Below are positions 1-12,189 of a stretch of 64,000 nucleotides of DNA, piece by piece. A program made the position numbers and the translations under genes. Positions within the stretch are counted from its first letter, which is position 1. Every line of letters starts with the position of its first letter. Source of the DNA: Chamaecyparis obtusa (taxonomy: Eukaryota > Streptophyta > Pinopsida > Cupressales > Cupressaceae); contig BSBK01006431.1 of NCBI GenBank assembly GCA_027943335.1, positions 2,501-66,500 on the forward strand, read 5' to 3'. A model generated the notes under the pieces. It did no database searches. It had not been told where the DNA came from and saw nothing but the letters and a program-made list of their open reading frames with translations.

Positions 1-625
1 TGGAGGCAATCCACACGAGAGCTTGTGGATAGAATCACCGATAGAGGAAATCCACACTAAAGATCATGAGTTTGTGGATAGAAACGCAGAAGGAGGCAAT
101 CCACACGAGAGCTTGTGGATAGAATTGCCAATGGAGGCAATCCACCTAGGAACTTGTGGATAGAATTGCCAATAGAGGCAATCCGCACTAAAGCTCATGA
201 GTTTGTGATCATAATTGTCGATGGAGGAAATCCACACAAGAGCTTGTGGATAGAATTGCCGATGGAGGCAATCCACCTAGGAACTTGTGGATAGAGTCGT
301 TGATAGAGGCAATCCACACTAAAGCTTGTGAGTTTGTGGATAGAATCACCAATGGAGGTAATCCACACGAGAGCTTGTGGATAGAATCACCGATTGAGAC
401 AATCCACCTAGGAACTTGTGGATAGAATCGTCGATAGAGGAAATCCACACTAAATCTTGTGAGTTTGTGGATAGAATCACCGATGGAGGCAATCCACACG
501 AGATCTTGTGGATAGAATCTCCGATGGAGGCAATCCACCTGAGAGCTTGTGAATAGAATCACCGATGGAGGTAATCCACACGAGAGCTTGTGGATAGAAT
601 CTTTGATGGAGGCAATCCACATCTT
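1..625. repeat. Minisatellite array with a 3-unit higher-order repeat
   Basis: About 14 tandem units, each carrying GGAGGCAATCCAC and CTTGTGGATAGAAT. There are three unit types: 41 bp with CACACGAGAGC, 41 bp with CACCTAGGAAC, and 49 bp with CACACTAAAGCTTGTGAG. They recur in the order 41-41-49, giving a higher-order period of about 131 bp, with some disorder at the right end (three 41-bp units in a row near 480-600). The array runs off the left edge of the window. Long open frames occur on the minus strand only because the unit lacks stops in some frames; I do not regard them as genes. The array ends about 125 bp before a purine-rich tract and LTR-like start at 752, so it may lie in the 3' part of a retroelement. 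Confidence 0.9.
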
Positions 626-820
626 GAGACTATGTTTCTATTGATTACATCATGAGGATGACACATCTATTGCTTACATCTTAGGGTTGATGCTATCAGG
701 TATCATAAGTGTTGACATTTGATTGATTTATCCTCCCTAGCTAAGAGGGAGTGTTGATGTATGTAGCATCACTCAGATAAATAATATTGACTATATGATT
801 ATTATGAGAAATGATTTATT

Positions 821-844
<24 letters not shown>
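821..844. repeat. (AC)n microsatellite
   Basis: Twelve uninterrupted AC dinucleotides, followed directly by short AT runs. Confidence 0.95.
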
Positions 845-851
<7 letters not shown>

Positions 852-1007
852 ATAATTGATATTACTATATACATTGATATATATGTATATATAAAGTTAG
901 ATTATAATTATTTTCATAATAACTAAATAGTTAAATTAATAAAATAATAATAATAATTATTATTATTATTATGTAAATATTAGAGAAATTAATATAATGC
1001 TCAAGAG

Positions 1008-1123
<116 letters not shown>

Positions 1124-1420
1124 CATAATTGTCATTATATTAATTACATGATAATGAATAGACATGTCCCATGAAGGGACATGTCTCTTCTTGGCTAATT
1201 CTCAATATAAATGCAAGAGATTGTTGCATTTGGAAAACATAAAAACATACAATCAGATAGTGCTATTACATTTGCAATGATCCTAAAACCTTAACAAAGA
1301 CCCTAACCATATTTTCCATCTTCCAGTGCTAAATCCCTAGGTATTTATGAAGGAACAAGATTTGTAAAAGCTAATATATCTCTTGATGAAGAAAATGAAG
1401 AAAAGGTTGTCCTAGAAACG

Positions 1421-1807
1421 ATGTACAAACAAGAAGAAGGAGAAGTTAACAAGGGAATCAAACATGTAGAAATGTCTCCTCATAAGTATGGAAAATGCTA
1501 TGATATCATGAAGCAAATGGGATATAAGGTTAAAGGACCAATTGGAAAAAATAAGGAAGGACTCATAGAACCAATGCATACAGAGTTCCACAATTTGAAG
1601 GATAAAACTGGTTTGGGTTTCAAAGAAGAAATATCTCATCCCATGTCTAGAGATGGTCCCATATTTGATAGAGCGTATGATTCTACTAATAAAGAAGAAG
1701 TAGAAGGAGAACACATATCATATGAAAGATTATTAATCTTACAAGGAGATCCTTTATCAGACCTAAATATAGTTCCTCTAATAGAAAGAACTGCACCTCA
1801 TCAATAA
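1421..1807 (+). pseudogene. Gypsy-type polyprotein fragment with G-patch-like motif
   Basis: A 128-codon open segment. Residues around 30-65 read as a G-patch: MGYKVKGPIGKNKEG, then KDKTGLGF, with the spaced glycines of that RNA-binding module. The segment is rich in K and E. It lies upstream of the RT-like segment on the same strand, as expected for a linker between protease and RT in a gypsy polyprotein. It ends at a stop where family members would continue, so it is a relic. Confidence 0.6.
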
Positions 1808-2652
1808 ACTATTTCTGAATTTGAGCAAGAAGTAAAAGTTGAGCAAGAAGAAAGACACCCTAACTAGGGGTAACTGTAAGGAAACTCAGGTGCTGAAACA
1901 ACTTCCTACGCTAATCTCTTAAGGAAAGTATTGTGCAAATTCTTTTAAATCCTTACAATTTTAGATTTGTTAAACTACTTTAACAATGATATTGTAGCCA
2001 TATACCATGCATACAGAAAATAGAGAATGACACAAAGATTTACCCTAGGGAAACCTTTCGGTAAAAACCCCAGCACTCCAAACTTGCACAATGTATTTAT
2101 CAAAACTATTGCAGTTTACAATACACTTGCAATGCAAGTTCTTTCAGAAGATTTCCAACTCTTGAAGACAAATCACAGCAGCATAAAAAATGTTCCAATA
2201 ATACACTTACTTCTACTATCTTTGAAACCCTAAAAACACTTATATCATGCACTTCCTTTTTTAGGGCAACTTCCAAAGATAGCCATATTAGGGTTTTACC
2301 ATTCTCTGAGAAAATAGGAACCTGAAAAATTTTTTATCAGTTGGGGAAGAGTGTACAGTACTCAATTTTATTAGTTTCCACATGTCTTCACCTATCATTG
2401 AATCTTCCAGACATAGCTCTTACGTGTCATAGGAATCCGTCATAACCATTTCAGCCATGATCTCCTTACACACAATTCAAGATGCCGACACATCAAGTGG
2501 AGTGACACATCAACATGCCAACTAGACATGTACACTCACACTTAATTACATTGAAATACATTTTACAAAACAAATAATAAGAATAGGAATTATCCAAGGT
2601 TGAGACACCTTATTCCTAACAGTAACTAGTCATTGTTACTCATATTATTGAT

Positions 2653-3333
2653 ATGTCTCATTATGATGATCAAAGAGAGACATCCATATCTCAACAAGAA
2701 CCTCTACAAGAAGTTGAGAATCAACAAGAAGAAGATAATTTTCACAAAGAAGAAGAGGCACCAATGACTATAGCTCATTTCTTGGGTAGATTAGATGATA
2801 GTCAAACTAATTCACGTGAATATGAATGGGATACAATTTTTGATGTTATAATGGATATTGAAATAGATGTAATTCACAAATATTCTTATCAATTAGAAGA
2901 GGGACAAATCTCCAATGCTAGGTGAGTTGGATTAGGCTCCCGTAATACTGACAATGACTCTAGTAATGACATTAGGAATCTTGACAGTCTAAACAATTAT
3001 TTGGAGAGTAACTCAATGGAACTCATCTTACCTGTAAAAGAATTTGACGATAATGCAATTCTATCCCTTAAGACATTTGAATCCTTATCCTTGTTACACC
3101 CTGAACTCATTGAATGGAGTAAGAATGAACCCATGAACCTATTGTCATTTACAAATGACTATACCTCGGCATGCTATTTAAATGAAGTTGAATCCTTTAC
3201 CTCTTCCACTAGTGCAATGAGCGTGAACACGACGAAGGGGATATCAAGTTTCTCAGTCTTAAAAGAAAAAATAAAAAGAAAATGCGATCTGATGGTGAAA
3301 CCCACATTGTGGCAGTATCATAACCCAAAATAG
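2653..3333 (+). pseudogene. Gypsy-type polyprotein linker fragments
   Basis: Two open pieces (2653-2925 and 3001-3333) separated by a stop or frameshift. They are acidic and carry no recognisable catalytic motif. Segments such as HPELIEWSKNEP, together with position and strand, suggest the region between G-patch and RT. The assignment rests mainly on context. Confidence 0.4.
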
Positions 3334-3579
3334 TAAAAACAAATGACGTATCTAATGGTGAAAACCTATCTAAGGTGCTCGAGGATGGGAATCTTGATAT
3401 CCTACTTGATCACTTTAAAGAGAGATTTTCAGTACTCGTTGAACCAATAAAACCAATAAACTTGGGAAAAATTTAAGGTACCACAATTGGTTCACATAGC
3501 ACAAGCATTATCTAAGGAGGAAAAGCAATAGTTCACAAAGTTTTTTAAAGAAAAGAAGATCAAATTTGCATGATCCTAT

Positions 3580-4180
3580 TTGGATATGCTAGGTTTGGAT
3601 CCTAATCTCATTATACACCATCTCTCTACAGCCATAGGAATCAAAATAGTAAAACAAAAACTCAGAAAGATGCATCCTCATATGGCATTTCTGGTCAAAG
3701 AAGAACTAGAAAAGCTTTTAAAGGCTGGATTTATCAGGGCAATAGATTATGTAGATTGGATCTCTAATATTGTCCTAGTTTCTAAACTAGACAAATCTAT
3801 TAGAGTATGGTACTAACTTCAAAGATTTAAACAAGGGGCATCCTAAAGATGATGTTCCTCTTCCCAACATTGATATGATTTTGGATCTCACAATAGGTTA
3901 TGAAATGTATTAATTAATGGATGACTTCTTGGGGTATAATCAAATCAAGATAGCAACTAAAGATGACGAGAAAACAACTTTCACTTGTGCTTGGGGCACA
4001 TTTTGCTAGAATTTCATGCCTTTTGGTTTAAAAAATGCAGGTGCAATGTATCAAAAGACAACGACAATCATCTTTCATGATATGATGCATAAGAATATGG
4101 AAGACTATGTAGATGATACACTAGCAAAAATAGCTAATAGAGTAACATAAATAGAAGATTTGAGGAAAATCTTTGACGGA
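3580..4180 (+). pseudogene. Ty3/gypsy reverse transcriptase fragment
   Basis: The 3580-3816 frame gives the start of a gypsy RT: MHPHMAFLVKEELEKLLKAG, then IRAIDYVDWISNIVLVSK. After a frameshift near 3810 come equivalents of the DLNK..PKDDVPLPNID, FTCAWGTFC and MPFGLKNAGA blocks. The catalytic box is visible as YVDDTLA near 4110. Several in-frame stops (for example in place of Q or W) show that it is inactive. Confidence 0.8.
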
Positions 4181-4229
4181 AGGAGCAATTTTAACTTAGG
4201 TTAAATTCGAATAAAAAGTGCATTTGTAA

Positions 4230-4950
4230 TAAGTTCAGAGAAACTCTTGGGATACATAGTGTCAACAAAAGGAATTGAAGTATGTCCAACAAAAGTTAAG
4301 GCAATCCTAGAGATGAAGCTTCCTAGAAACATAAGCCAAATAAGAACGTTGTAAGGAAAGATTCTATTAATAAGGTAGTTTATATCACAATTAGGAGACA
4401 AAGATCAACCATTTACCAAAATATTACACAAATGAGTTATCTTCAAATGGGGTGAGGAATGCAAGAGGATTTTCAATAAGATAAAATAATACTTAATGAA
4501 TCTACCTATACTTATGGCTCCTATTCATGGTAAACCACTACTACTTTACATATCAGCTATGAAAACATCATTAGGAGCTCTATTGGCACAAAAAGATGAG
4601 ACAAAGAAAGAAAGAGCTATATATTAAATAATTGGAACACTGGTAACTTATGATTTAAATTAAAAATTTATTGAAAAGGCTTGCCTCGTTGTGGTATTTG
4701 CATCACAAAAGCTTCAACATTGTATATTATCCTACAAAGTGAAGCTAATTTTGCTAAAATTCATCCTCTAAAGCATCTACTAAACAAAGAAACATTGACT
4801 GGAAGGTTAGCAAAATGGGTATTAATACTGAGTGAACTAGATTAATACTAAGCATATCACTATATGATTCTAAATAATAAACAACTAATAAAAGGAAGAA
4901 CTAGATTAAAAACAAGAAGTCATTCCTCACAAACACATGAAAAATTAGAA
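4230..4950 (+). pseudogene. Gypsy RT connection / RNase H remnant
   Basis: Translated pieces on the + strand give LGYIVSTKGIEVCPTKVKAI, then a SQIRTL-like segment, PLLLYISAMKTSLGALLAQ and HLLNKETLTGRLAKWVLILS. These match the thumb/connection and RNase H order of gypsy polyproteins. Stops are frequent. Sequence similarity fades near 4950 and no integrase follows. Confidence 0.7.
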
Positions 4951-4960
4951 TGAAGAAATA

Positions 4961-7840
4961 AAAATGGATGCCTAGTGTACACATATGAAACTTGTGATAA
5001 ACCAAAGTAATCGTGCCACATTTCCAATGAGCCGCTACCCACAAAATTCAAAGGATCCAGTCACTATCAACATATCCAAATCGAATTTCTCCATAAGAAG
5101 TTTTGGAGCAAATTCACATTTTCCCAAAATAAGAAGCAAGTATAAAGAAATCCACTTTAAAATATAAAGTCCTTTTCGAAAAAGGCATTTTCCCCAATTA
5201 AAATAATTTAAATAAAATACATCACTTAACTTTAGTAGAAATTCCCAAAACCCAAAGGATAAATTAAATCAACTTCTATAAAAGACTACACCCAAGGCAC
5301 AATTCGCTGACGATTAATCAATTAACATTTAAATAATATCAATAAGCATATATTAAAATATAATATAACTAAGAGCCCTAAAGATCACCTATGCACAAAC
5401 AAATATTGGTGGAAGCATAATGCATGAAATCCAAGCTCTTGCCTACATGACACCTAGAAGGTAATAATCAAATCAAATACATCGTTCCATCCAGGAACGA
5501 TATTGGTATAGTATGCAAAGTACCCAATGTGAATATCTCTTGTAACCAACTCTTGGGGATAAAATAACGCTCAAACCTACACCTTAGGTAGAGATGATGT
5601 CTGGTACCTATTCACTAAAACATGCACATAGTATATATAACCAAAATAATCAAAGTGTTTCTAATAGAAGAGATGGCTCTAGTGGCATGTAATCATTTGT
5701 ATGTATTATAATGTTATGACACTAGTCATTCCATGTTTAATCCTTAGTGTAAAGTATAATTAAACACTGTATTAAAATATTAAATAATCATTTAATGACA
5801 ATATGAGCATATAGCAATTAAACTCCAAATGCATATCCATCACCATCATAAAACATAATACAACTGGAAATTAGAGATGACACGATGATAAAACTAGTTG
5901 CATAATGCTAACATTAAATCATAACATGATAATAATCACCAAATCACACAAGAGAATCAAGCTCAAGACCAAATCACCAAGAACACAATGAGTCCACACA
6001 ACTCACAAAATAGTCTTAGGAAGTCTATCACCCCAAATCAAGTATGTAGCAAGTCACAACATAATGTTTCTCACAACTAGGCATAAAGACACAATAAACT
6101 TGCCAAAGCAATAACACAATCCATATCATCAAGAAGGCGATAATACACCACGGATCTAACATGATCATAAAATATAAGCATATATCTATCAAAGAACAAG
6201 ATAATCTCAACCACTCTCATAAGACAACAACAAAAAAAAATTCAAAGCCAAAATATAGCATCACAAGAGATCTCATCAAACAATATAGAGGCACTAACAC
6301 AACATAATGCCTAAGCCACATCCATCATGATGTCATGTAGGAAGAAAATGAGAGAGGCCCACTACAATGTTCCATAATATGTGCTATCATTAACAATCTA
6401 CGTAGGTATCCCACAATGAAATATTTTCTCATTGGTTACTTTATGACATGATTATATAGTTTATTGCAAGTTATTGACTCATATGATATTAGTTTTAGCG
6501 ACTCGACAGATTTAGTGCATTGTCTATATCATTTGGTTTTAGAGTTTAGATGAATTTGATTTGGGTGCTCTAATTTTTTAGTTTTAGATGAATTGTATTT
6601 TTAATGAGCTTTATAATGGTAATGGGTTAGAGCTTTAGAATTACAAATGACAAATTTTGATTCAATATATGGTCCCATCCTTATCTCACTCACCTTTCAC
6701 ACACATATCATTATTTTTACATTTGTAACCTTAAAAGATCATATCCAACCATCTTCATGCTTGTATTTTCTCATGATATCTCTCAGTGCTTGTATAGTTT
6801 ATCTATCTATCCCTCTCACTTTTGTGTCCTTGCTATTAGGGTAATTATGAGGCATTTAAATACCTTATGATGCATGTGATTACATTCTCACATCTTGATA
6901 TTCATTTCTTGATTATCACATGTTGTTATGCATGGCACTTATTCATGGTTATTGCAAAGTTACATGGTGATATCTTTTACATATATTTTACTTTTCTCTC
7001 ACAATTCCTTACATTCTTTGCCTACTAGAAATTAGACAAAGCCTATGTTATCAACAATGTTCCTTAATATTTAATGACTATAGTTACAACATTCATGACA
7101 TTTACAACTTTATACTCTTTACGACTTTAGATGAGTTTTTAGAATCATCATCCTAATTCGTACTCGTTAGATGTGTGTCTCTAAATAATTACTTTTATGT
7201 TGGCTTCTTGTTTTACTTTGACATGCATATTCATAGTAGTCTACATGCAAGTTAGAGCAAAGGCAAAATGTAATAGTTAAAATTGCATATCCTATGTGTT
7301 TTCCCATTTGTTTTAGGTTCAATTTGATTGACTTGTTTTTTGAATTTTTATCAAAGCACAAGTAACACATTTATATGCAAAAATTCATAAAGTGCATATG
7401 GTTCAACTAATTATGATGTCACACAAGCCAACAAACTAATCTTTATATGTAAATTACTCATTCCTTACCTTGAAATAATTTTGCAAGTGTAGAATTGAAC
7501 CTAGTTCAAATTTACATGCATGGATTCAATCTTTGACATTACAAGATTAAAAAGTGGGCTCACACAACTCTTTTTCTTACCAAGAAGTATCTACCAAGTT
7601 GTGCATAAAATATTCTAATTATACTTTAGGATGTTGCCTAAAATTCCTATTTCATTATTGGTGATATTATAATTGATTGAGTACATCTTGAGCATATCAT
7701 GGAAAATGAGTCAACAACACTATATTAATAAAATATTAACATGTCATTAGCAATTACACATATTAATTTGAGTGCAACCACACAATCTTCTAAAAACATC
7801 ATGCATCCTTTGAATTCTATGCTCTCATATTTAGCATTTG
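4961..7840. other. AT-rich intergenic sequence with no recognisable gene
   Basis: No open frame here looks coding; the longest are about 65-70 codons of biased composition. One notable structure is a perfect 8-bp hairpin (ATCGTTCC / GGAACGAT, 5-base loop) at 5481-5501. The stretch is probably old repeat sequence decayed beyond recognition. Confidence 0.6.
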
Positions 7841-8890
7841 CACCAAACACAAATCTCGTATTCTGATAAAACATTACAAGACATGACACCATGTCTTTCT
7901 TATTGTGTGATCTTCTGCACGATGACATGCAAGCTGACGTAAATATCCAGGGAGTTCAACAATTCTACACATGAACAATTTTGGCTATACCATGATGTGA
8001 ACTATTAAGTAATTGGAAGAGCAATATTTTAGGATGGTCTATTACATTTTTGCTTCTTGTTTTGTAGTTGCAATGCACTATGTTGCACAACAAAGGCCTC
8101 TCACATTGAGGACATTGTAAATTGTACATAAATGCATAAACAAACTAGTTTGAAGAGCTAGCCAATCTGCTAACAAGAATCTTCATTGCTACACACAATA
8201 TTTTTAAACATACATTATTTTTGTGAATAGAAGTATGCCACATTAACTAAAGGCTTCCAATTCAATTGTGCTTTCGACTTTCAATTACATGTTCTATAAA
8301 ATCTACCCTTCACATGAGTGCTTTATCCTTTGGACCACCCAAGACTTGATCAAGATCCTTCTTAACACAAACCTTGTAGTGTCATCACCTATTACAACGC
8401 ATGACACTATGTCTTGCTTATTGTGTGGTCCCATGCATGATCATTGTAATCTCACATAAACATTGAGTTCAACAATCCTACACATGGACAACTTTGGACA
8501 TATCACAGGATGTCAACTATTGAGTAGTTAAGAGGCCAACAATTTAGGATGATCTATTATATTTTTGCTTCTTGTTTTGTAGTTGTAATGCATTGTACTG
8601 CATATATTTAGACATCTTTCACATTGAGGACAATACCAAGTATTGCACGTGCATAGGGAAACTAGTTTGAAGTATTACCCAACTTGTTCATGAGAATCTT
8701 CATTCTTAACTATATATATTTTTTAAAACATTCATTATTGCTGTGAATAGAAGTATGACACATTTACTAAAGGCTTCCTCTTTAATTATGCTTTTGTCTT
8801 TCAATGACATATTCTATAAGCCCCATCCTTCGTAGGAGTGTTTTTTCCTTGACTGTCCAACAAGACTTGGATCAAGATCCTTACTTTAAC
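7840..8890. repeat. Diverged tandem duplication, about 510 bp per copy
   Basis: Two direct copies with a spacing of about 510 bp. Blocks common to both include ACATGACACCATGTCTT.CTTATTGTGTG (near 7880 and 8400), GAGTTCAACAAT.CTACACATG (near 7955 and 8465), and GTGAATAGAAGTATG followed by ACTAAAGGCTTCC (near 8223 and 8742). Both copies are noncoding and many bases differ, so the duplication is old. Confidence 0.75.
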
Positions 8891-9399
8891 AATTGCGTTT
8901 ATTTTTAACACCAACTATTTACTTTAGGTTTAGATATCAAAGCAAACACAAATATAAAATTTAAAGATAGTAAAAATCAACAAGTATAACGATTTTACTA
9001 TAGATCCATAAATTAAAATAAATGCCAATATAAAATTTATAGATAGTCAAATCCATAAATATAATAGTCATAATTGAATGAAAAATAATTTTTTATAAAT
9101 TTTTTTAACACAAAATAAATCATCCTACATAATCTAACATATATACATTAAGTATCCAAATTTATATTTTATATTTTTTTACTACTTAAAAACCTAAATA
9201 ATCTGAAACAATATACAAACAAATTTATATTTCAATTTTTTAAAAACTATCTAAAGACCTAAATTTAATTTTTTGAATCTTCAATTCTTCCTCCATATTA
9301 AATAATTTCACTCAAAATTAACTATAATTTTATATAATCTGACTCAACATTTTGAAAATTATTATTTGTTATTTTATTTTATATTTTTAAGTCCTTAAA
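8891..9399. other. Very AT-rich spacer
   Basis: Long A and T runs with no open frame, repeat unit or motif that I can assign. It ends where base composition changes sharply near 9400. Confidence 0.6.
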
Positions 9400-10423
9400 G
9401 GTCCTGACTAATTTGAAACATCAATACCATTGTTCCCGCTCTACTATTTCCCAGTTCCTTCGGTTTTTACGTTTCAAATTTCGAAACTGTCAAATCACGA
9501 AGGGAGCGTGTACCGGCCCGTCCGAAGCCAATAAAAACTTAAAAAAAACAAAAGCAAAACAAACTAAATATAAAAAAAGCAAGGCAATGTTTTCCCTGAC
9601 ATGTCTATCGTTCGCATGAATTTTATAGGCTCACTTTTCTAAGTATCTTTTAAAACATAGTCGTTGGTCTTGTCTGCATTTAATTCTCTACTTTAAATTA
9701 TGACTAAAACTATCTCCAAATTACTCGCCAAAAATTCAGTGGCCCGTCAGCCTGCAAAAACTGCATTCGATAAAATTCCCGGCGACAAAATCTACGGCGA
9801 GAAACGCCTGAATCTTCCGACAAATAACATTCCAATACCAGAAATATCGGTGGTACGGCAACTGAATTAAATAGAATAGAATATGAGTCACAGTTGAAGA
9901 CTGAGAGTCCTAAAAATATCATGCACCGCCAGAAGAAAGTAAAATAAACAGAGATATTTCATGCACAATTTTTAAATTTAGAAATTTTATAAGATCAAAG
10001 AGTAGGTAGAAATCTTGCTCGAGTTGTGCAGTTTAATTTTATAGTAGTTGTTTGCTCTTTGAATTTTGTTGGGTGGCTGAGCTGAATTTGCCACGGTAGG
10101 GTTTCTGAATGCTTGACATTGCCTAGGAAATTCAGATGATTGTAAATTTGAGAATTCTGTGTAACTTTGCTTTTCAGTTAAATTTTCAAATAGAGGGACG
10201 TTTTCTACCTTAAAGAATTGCTGCTGTGAAGCTGAATATCTAAGGTATGTTTATAGTCTTTATGCTTAAGTCGTGGCGGTTTTTAGGCCGAGATTGTTTG
10301 AATTTAAAAAAAACAAAAAATTTGAATTTCTGTATGTTTTTTTTTTGATTTTTTAGGATCTATTAGATAGGGACGTTCCTTTTTGCTCTGAGATGTTAAT
10401 TGTCATGCTCGCTGTAGGTGGCC
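9400..10423 (+). promoter_or_regulatory. Probable promoter and 5' leader of the DCL3-like gene
   Basis: Base composition changes here: CpG dinucleotides and G/C-rich words (for example ACCGGCCCGTCCG near 9512 and GGCGACAAAATCTACGGCG near 9780) appear after kilobases of AT-rich sequence. A strong 5' splice-site-like AAG|GTATGT near 10242 and a 3' splice-site-like GCTGTAG at 10410-10416 would bound a 5'-UTR intron of about 170 bp ending just before the ATG at 10424. No TATA box or transcription start can be fixed by eye. The call depends on the downstream exon being real. Confidence 0.45.
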
Positions 10424-10656
10424 ATGGCTACGGCTAGTTGTGGCTCAAAATTGGCGGGGAAGAGGGCGGTTGGAGAGGGTAATGACCCGCTTATTGTTTA
10501 CCCTGCGCGGAATAAAAAGGCGAAGAAGGAAAGCGGAACGAAGGGGAAGAAGACGAATTTGATAGAGTCGAAGAAGAAAAGCAAGGTGGAGATTGTGGAA
10601 GAAGAAGGACAAAACGAAGTGAAGGTCGTGCGGTCAATTCCGGAGACAACAAGAAG
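10424..10656 (+). CDS. DCL3: Candidate first coding exon of the DCL3-like gene
   Basis: An ATG in GCCATGGCT context opens a frame with host-gene-like codon use. The peptide starts MATASCGSKLAGKRAVG and contains lysine-rich, nuclear-localisation-like stretches (RNKKAKKES, ESKKKSKVE). I end the exon at AGAAG|GTACAC because this leaves two bases of a codon, exactly what the exon at 19426 needs (it begins with one base completing a codon). The open frame actually runs to 10942, so another end is possible. Nothing else host-like lies between here and 19426, only transposons. DCL3 acts in the nucleus, making 24-nt siRNAs for RNA-directed DNA methylation, and a basic N-terminus fits that. The linkage is an inference from phase and position. 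Confidence 0.45.
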
Positions 10657-11540
10657 GTACACAATCCACACTACTTCTCTAGAAAAAGAAAATCATAAAT
10701 ATGAATATGTTTTTCAGGCTGAATTTTGTAACTGTATGTTTGCAGTAGACATGATTTTTCCAGTCCATAAAGATGAATTGGTATGCTTTTGGAAATTACT
10801 GTGCCCGTTTTTTCATCAACTTTTCCATACACACTTGGTATATCATCAGGACGAGGAAGGGCCCATAAGAGTTGTGAGACATTTGAAAGTTTATTGCCCT
10901 TTGACCTTATTTGAATTTTGCCCTACTTATCTGCCATGGTGATAGGTGAAATGCTTTGTACAACTGGCAGGGGACTAAGGAAATTCACACTTGGAAGATG
11001 CCATGGTGAGAACGACTAGGGAATTGGTAGTTAGGTTGTTGTGTAGACATATTTCCTTTAGTATGTTGAAATTATGTTTTTTAAAGGTTCTATCCTCTCT
11101 ATGTTCCACGGAGTCTCGGGGACGAGGACATTACAGGGGACAGGGACATGTTTCTGGTTCGGGTACAGTTCAGGGCCAATTTTCAGGGGATGGTAGAGGA
11201 CAACTATTAAAAAAATAGGGAAATTTTTATATATAAGAGAGATTTCAAATATGCATATCATAACATTGATAAACCATTCACCATACACATTTTAAAAACT
11301 CAATGCATAGCAAATTAACAAACTTCAAATGCTTTCATTGTCAAAAAATGACATACATATAGCAAAAATGCCTAAAGACTCCAAGTTTCATGCATGGAAT
11401 GACAAAACATTGAAATGTAAACAATATATATAAGTCAATAACTAAAATGCTAAACAACTCCATAATCAACTGTCCATAATAATCATAATCAATAATGTTT
11501 CTGCAAATATATGGCTGTCCATAAACAATACATGTTAGGT

Positions 11541-12018
11541 CTAGGAATCTAAATCCAAATCAGAGCCAAACTCTGAGTCACTTGCAAAATGAGGGTCTTC
11601 CTCATCTAATGGAACCCTAAACAATCTTGGAGGTGTCTCATCCTCCTCAACCTGCATAGCATCTTCGGGATTGACATCCCTATGTAAGGCTGGAGTCTGA
11701 TGATACTCAATACTTTCCCGATCTTGTAGCCGCAATGCATTGTGAACAACCACTAACTTTTCTGATTGTCTAGAGACAAGGTTATTTCTCGACTGATTGG
11801 ATGAAGCTATATGTGGACCAATTTCTCTCTGCAACAGAGGAATTGACAACCTGTGAAAGAAGACGAATGACAAGTATTCTCAACTCAGGTGCATCCCTAC
11901 CATGCCACGTCCACCATCCAATAGGGTCAATTTGAGCTAATGTAGCTCTATCCGTCCTCGCATTTGGCTTGCCAAAAGTTGGATCACAAAGATTGACGAA
12001 TGCAAGCCATTGACCCAA
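11541..12018 (-). pseudogene. hAT transposase C-terminal dimerisation region
   Basis: The minus-strand frame beginning at 12018 reads DPIGWWTWHGRDAPELRILV, then SQVVNSSVAERNWSTYSFIQ, the hallmark of the hAT dimerisation domain. A frameshift near 11860 moves to the frame 11873-11541, which continues with KLVVVHNALRL and an acidic tail (EEDETPPRLF ... SEFGSDLDLDS). The frameshift and the broken upstream parts make it nonfunctional. Confidence 0.85.
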
Positions 12019-12189
12019 AGTTTAGTAGACTCATCTTCATTGTACATTTTTGAAAGAGCCTTATAGAAGCCCTCCTTCACCTAAGTTGAACATAAAATAA
12101 ACATATTAATTAATGAAGAGATAATCATAAGAGATCTACTTTGCTATTTGAAATTTAAATTGAAAACTTGAGATTTCAGGTTTGAGACT

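Larger units (their letters stand above)
1390..4960 (+). mobile_element. Degenerate Ty3/gypsy retrotransposon relic
   Basis: Pieces of a gypsy-type polyprotein follow one another on the + strand: a G-patch-like segment (1421-1807), an acidic linker region (about 2650-3330), reverse transcriptase (about 3580-4180) and RNase H-like sequence (about 4230-4950). Many stops and frameshifts break the frame, so this is a dead copy. No gag zinc knuckle was found, no integrase follows the RNase H segment, and no LTR pair can be assigned. The order G-patch before RT is known for some plant gypsy-type elements and betaretroviruses; the match here is by motif and order only. Confidence 0.75.

Noticed and set aside
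64..622. Minus-strand frames with repeated HKLSCGLPPS-type peptides
   Set aside because: They follow directly from the 41/49-bp minisatellite unit and change frame with it; no independent coding signal.
11058..11288. Overlapping plus- and minus-strand frames of about 75 codons
   Set aside because: Caused by the G/C-rich subterminal repeats of the hAT element; no codon signal on either strand.
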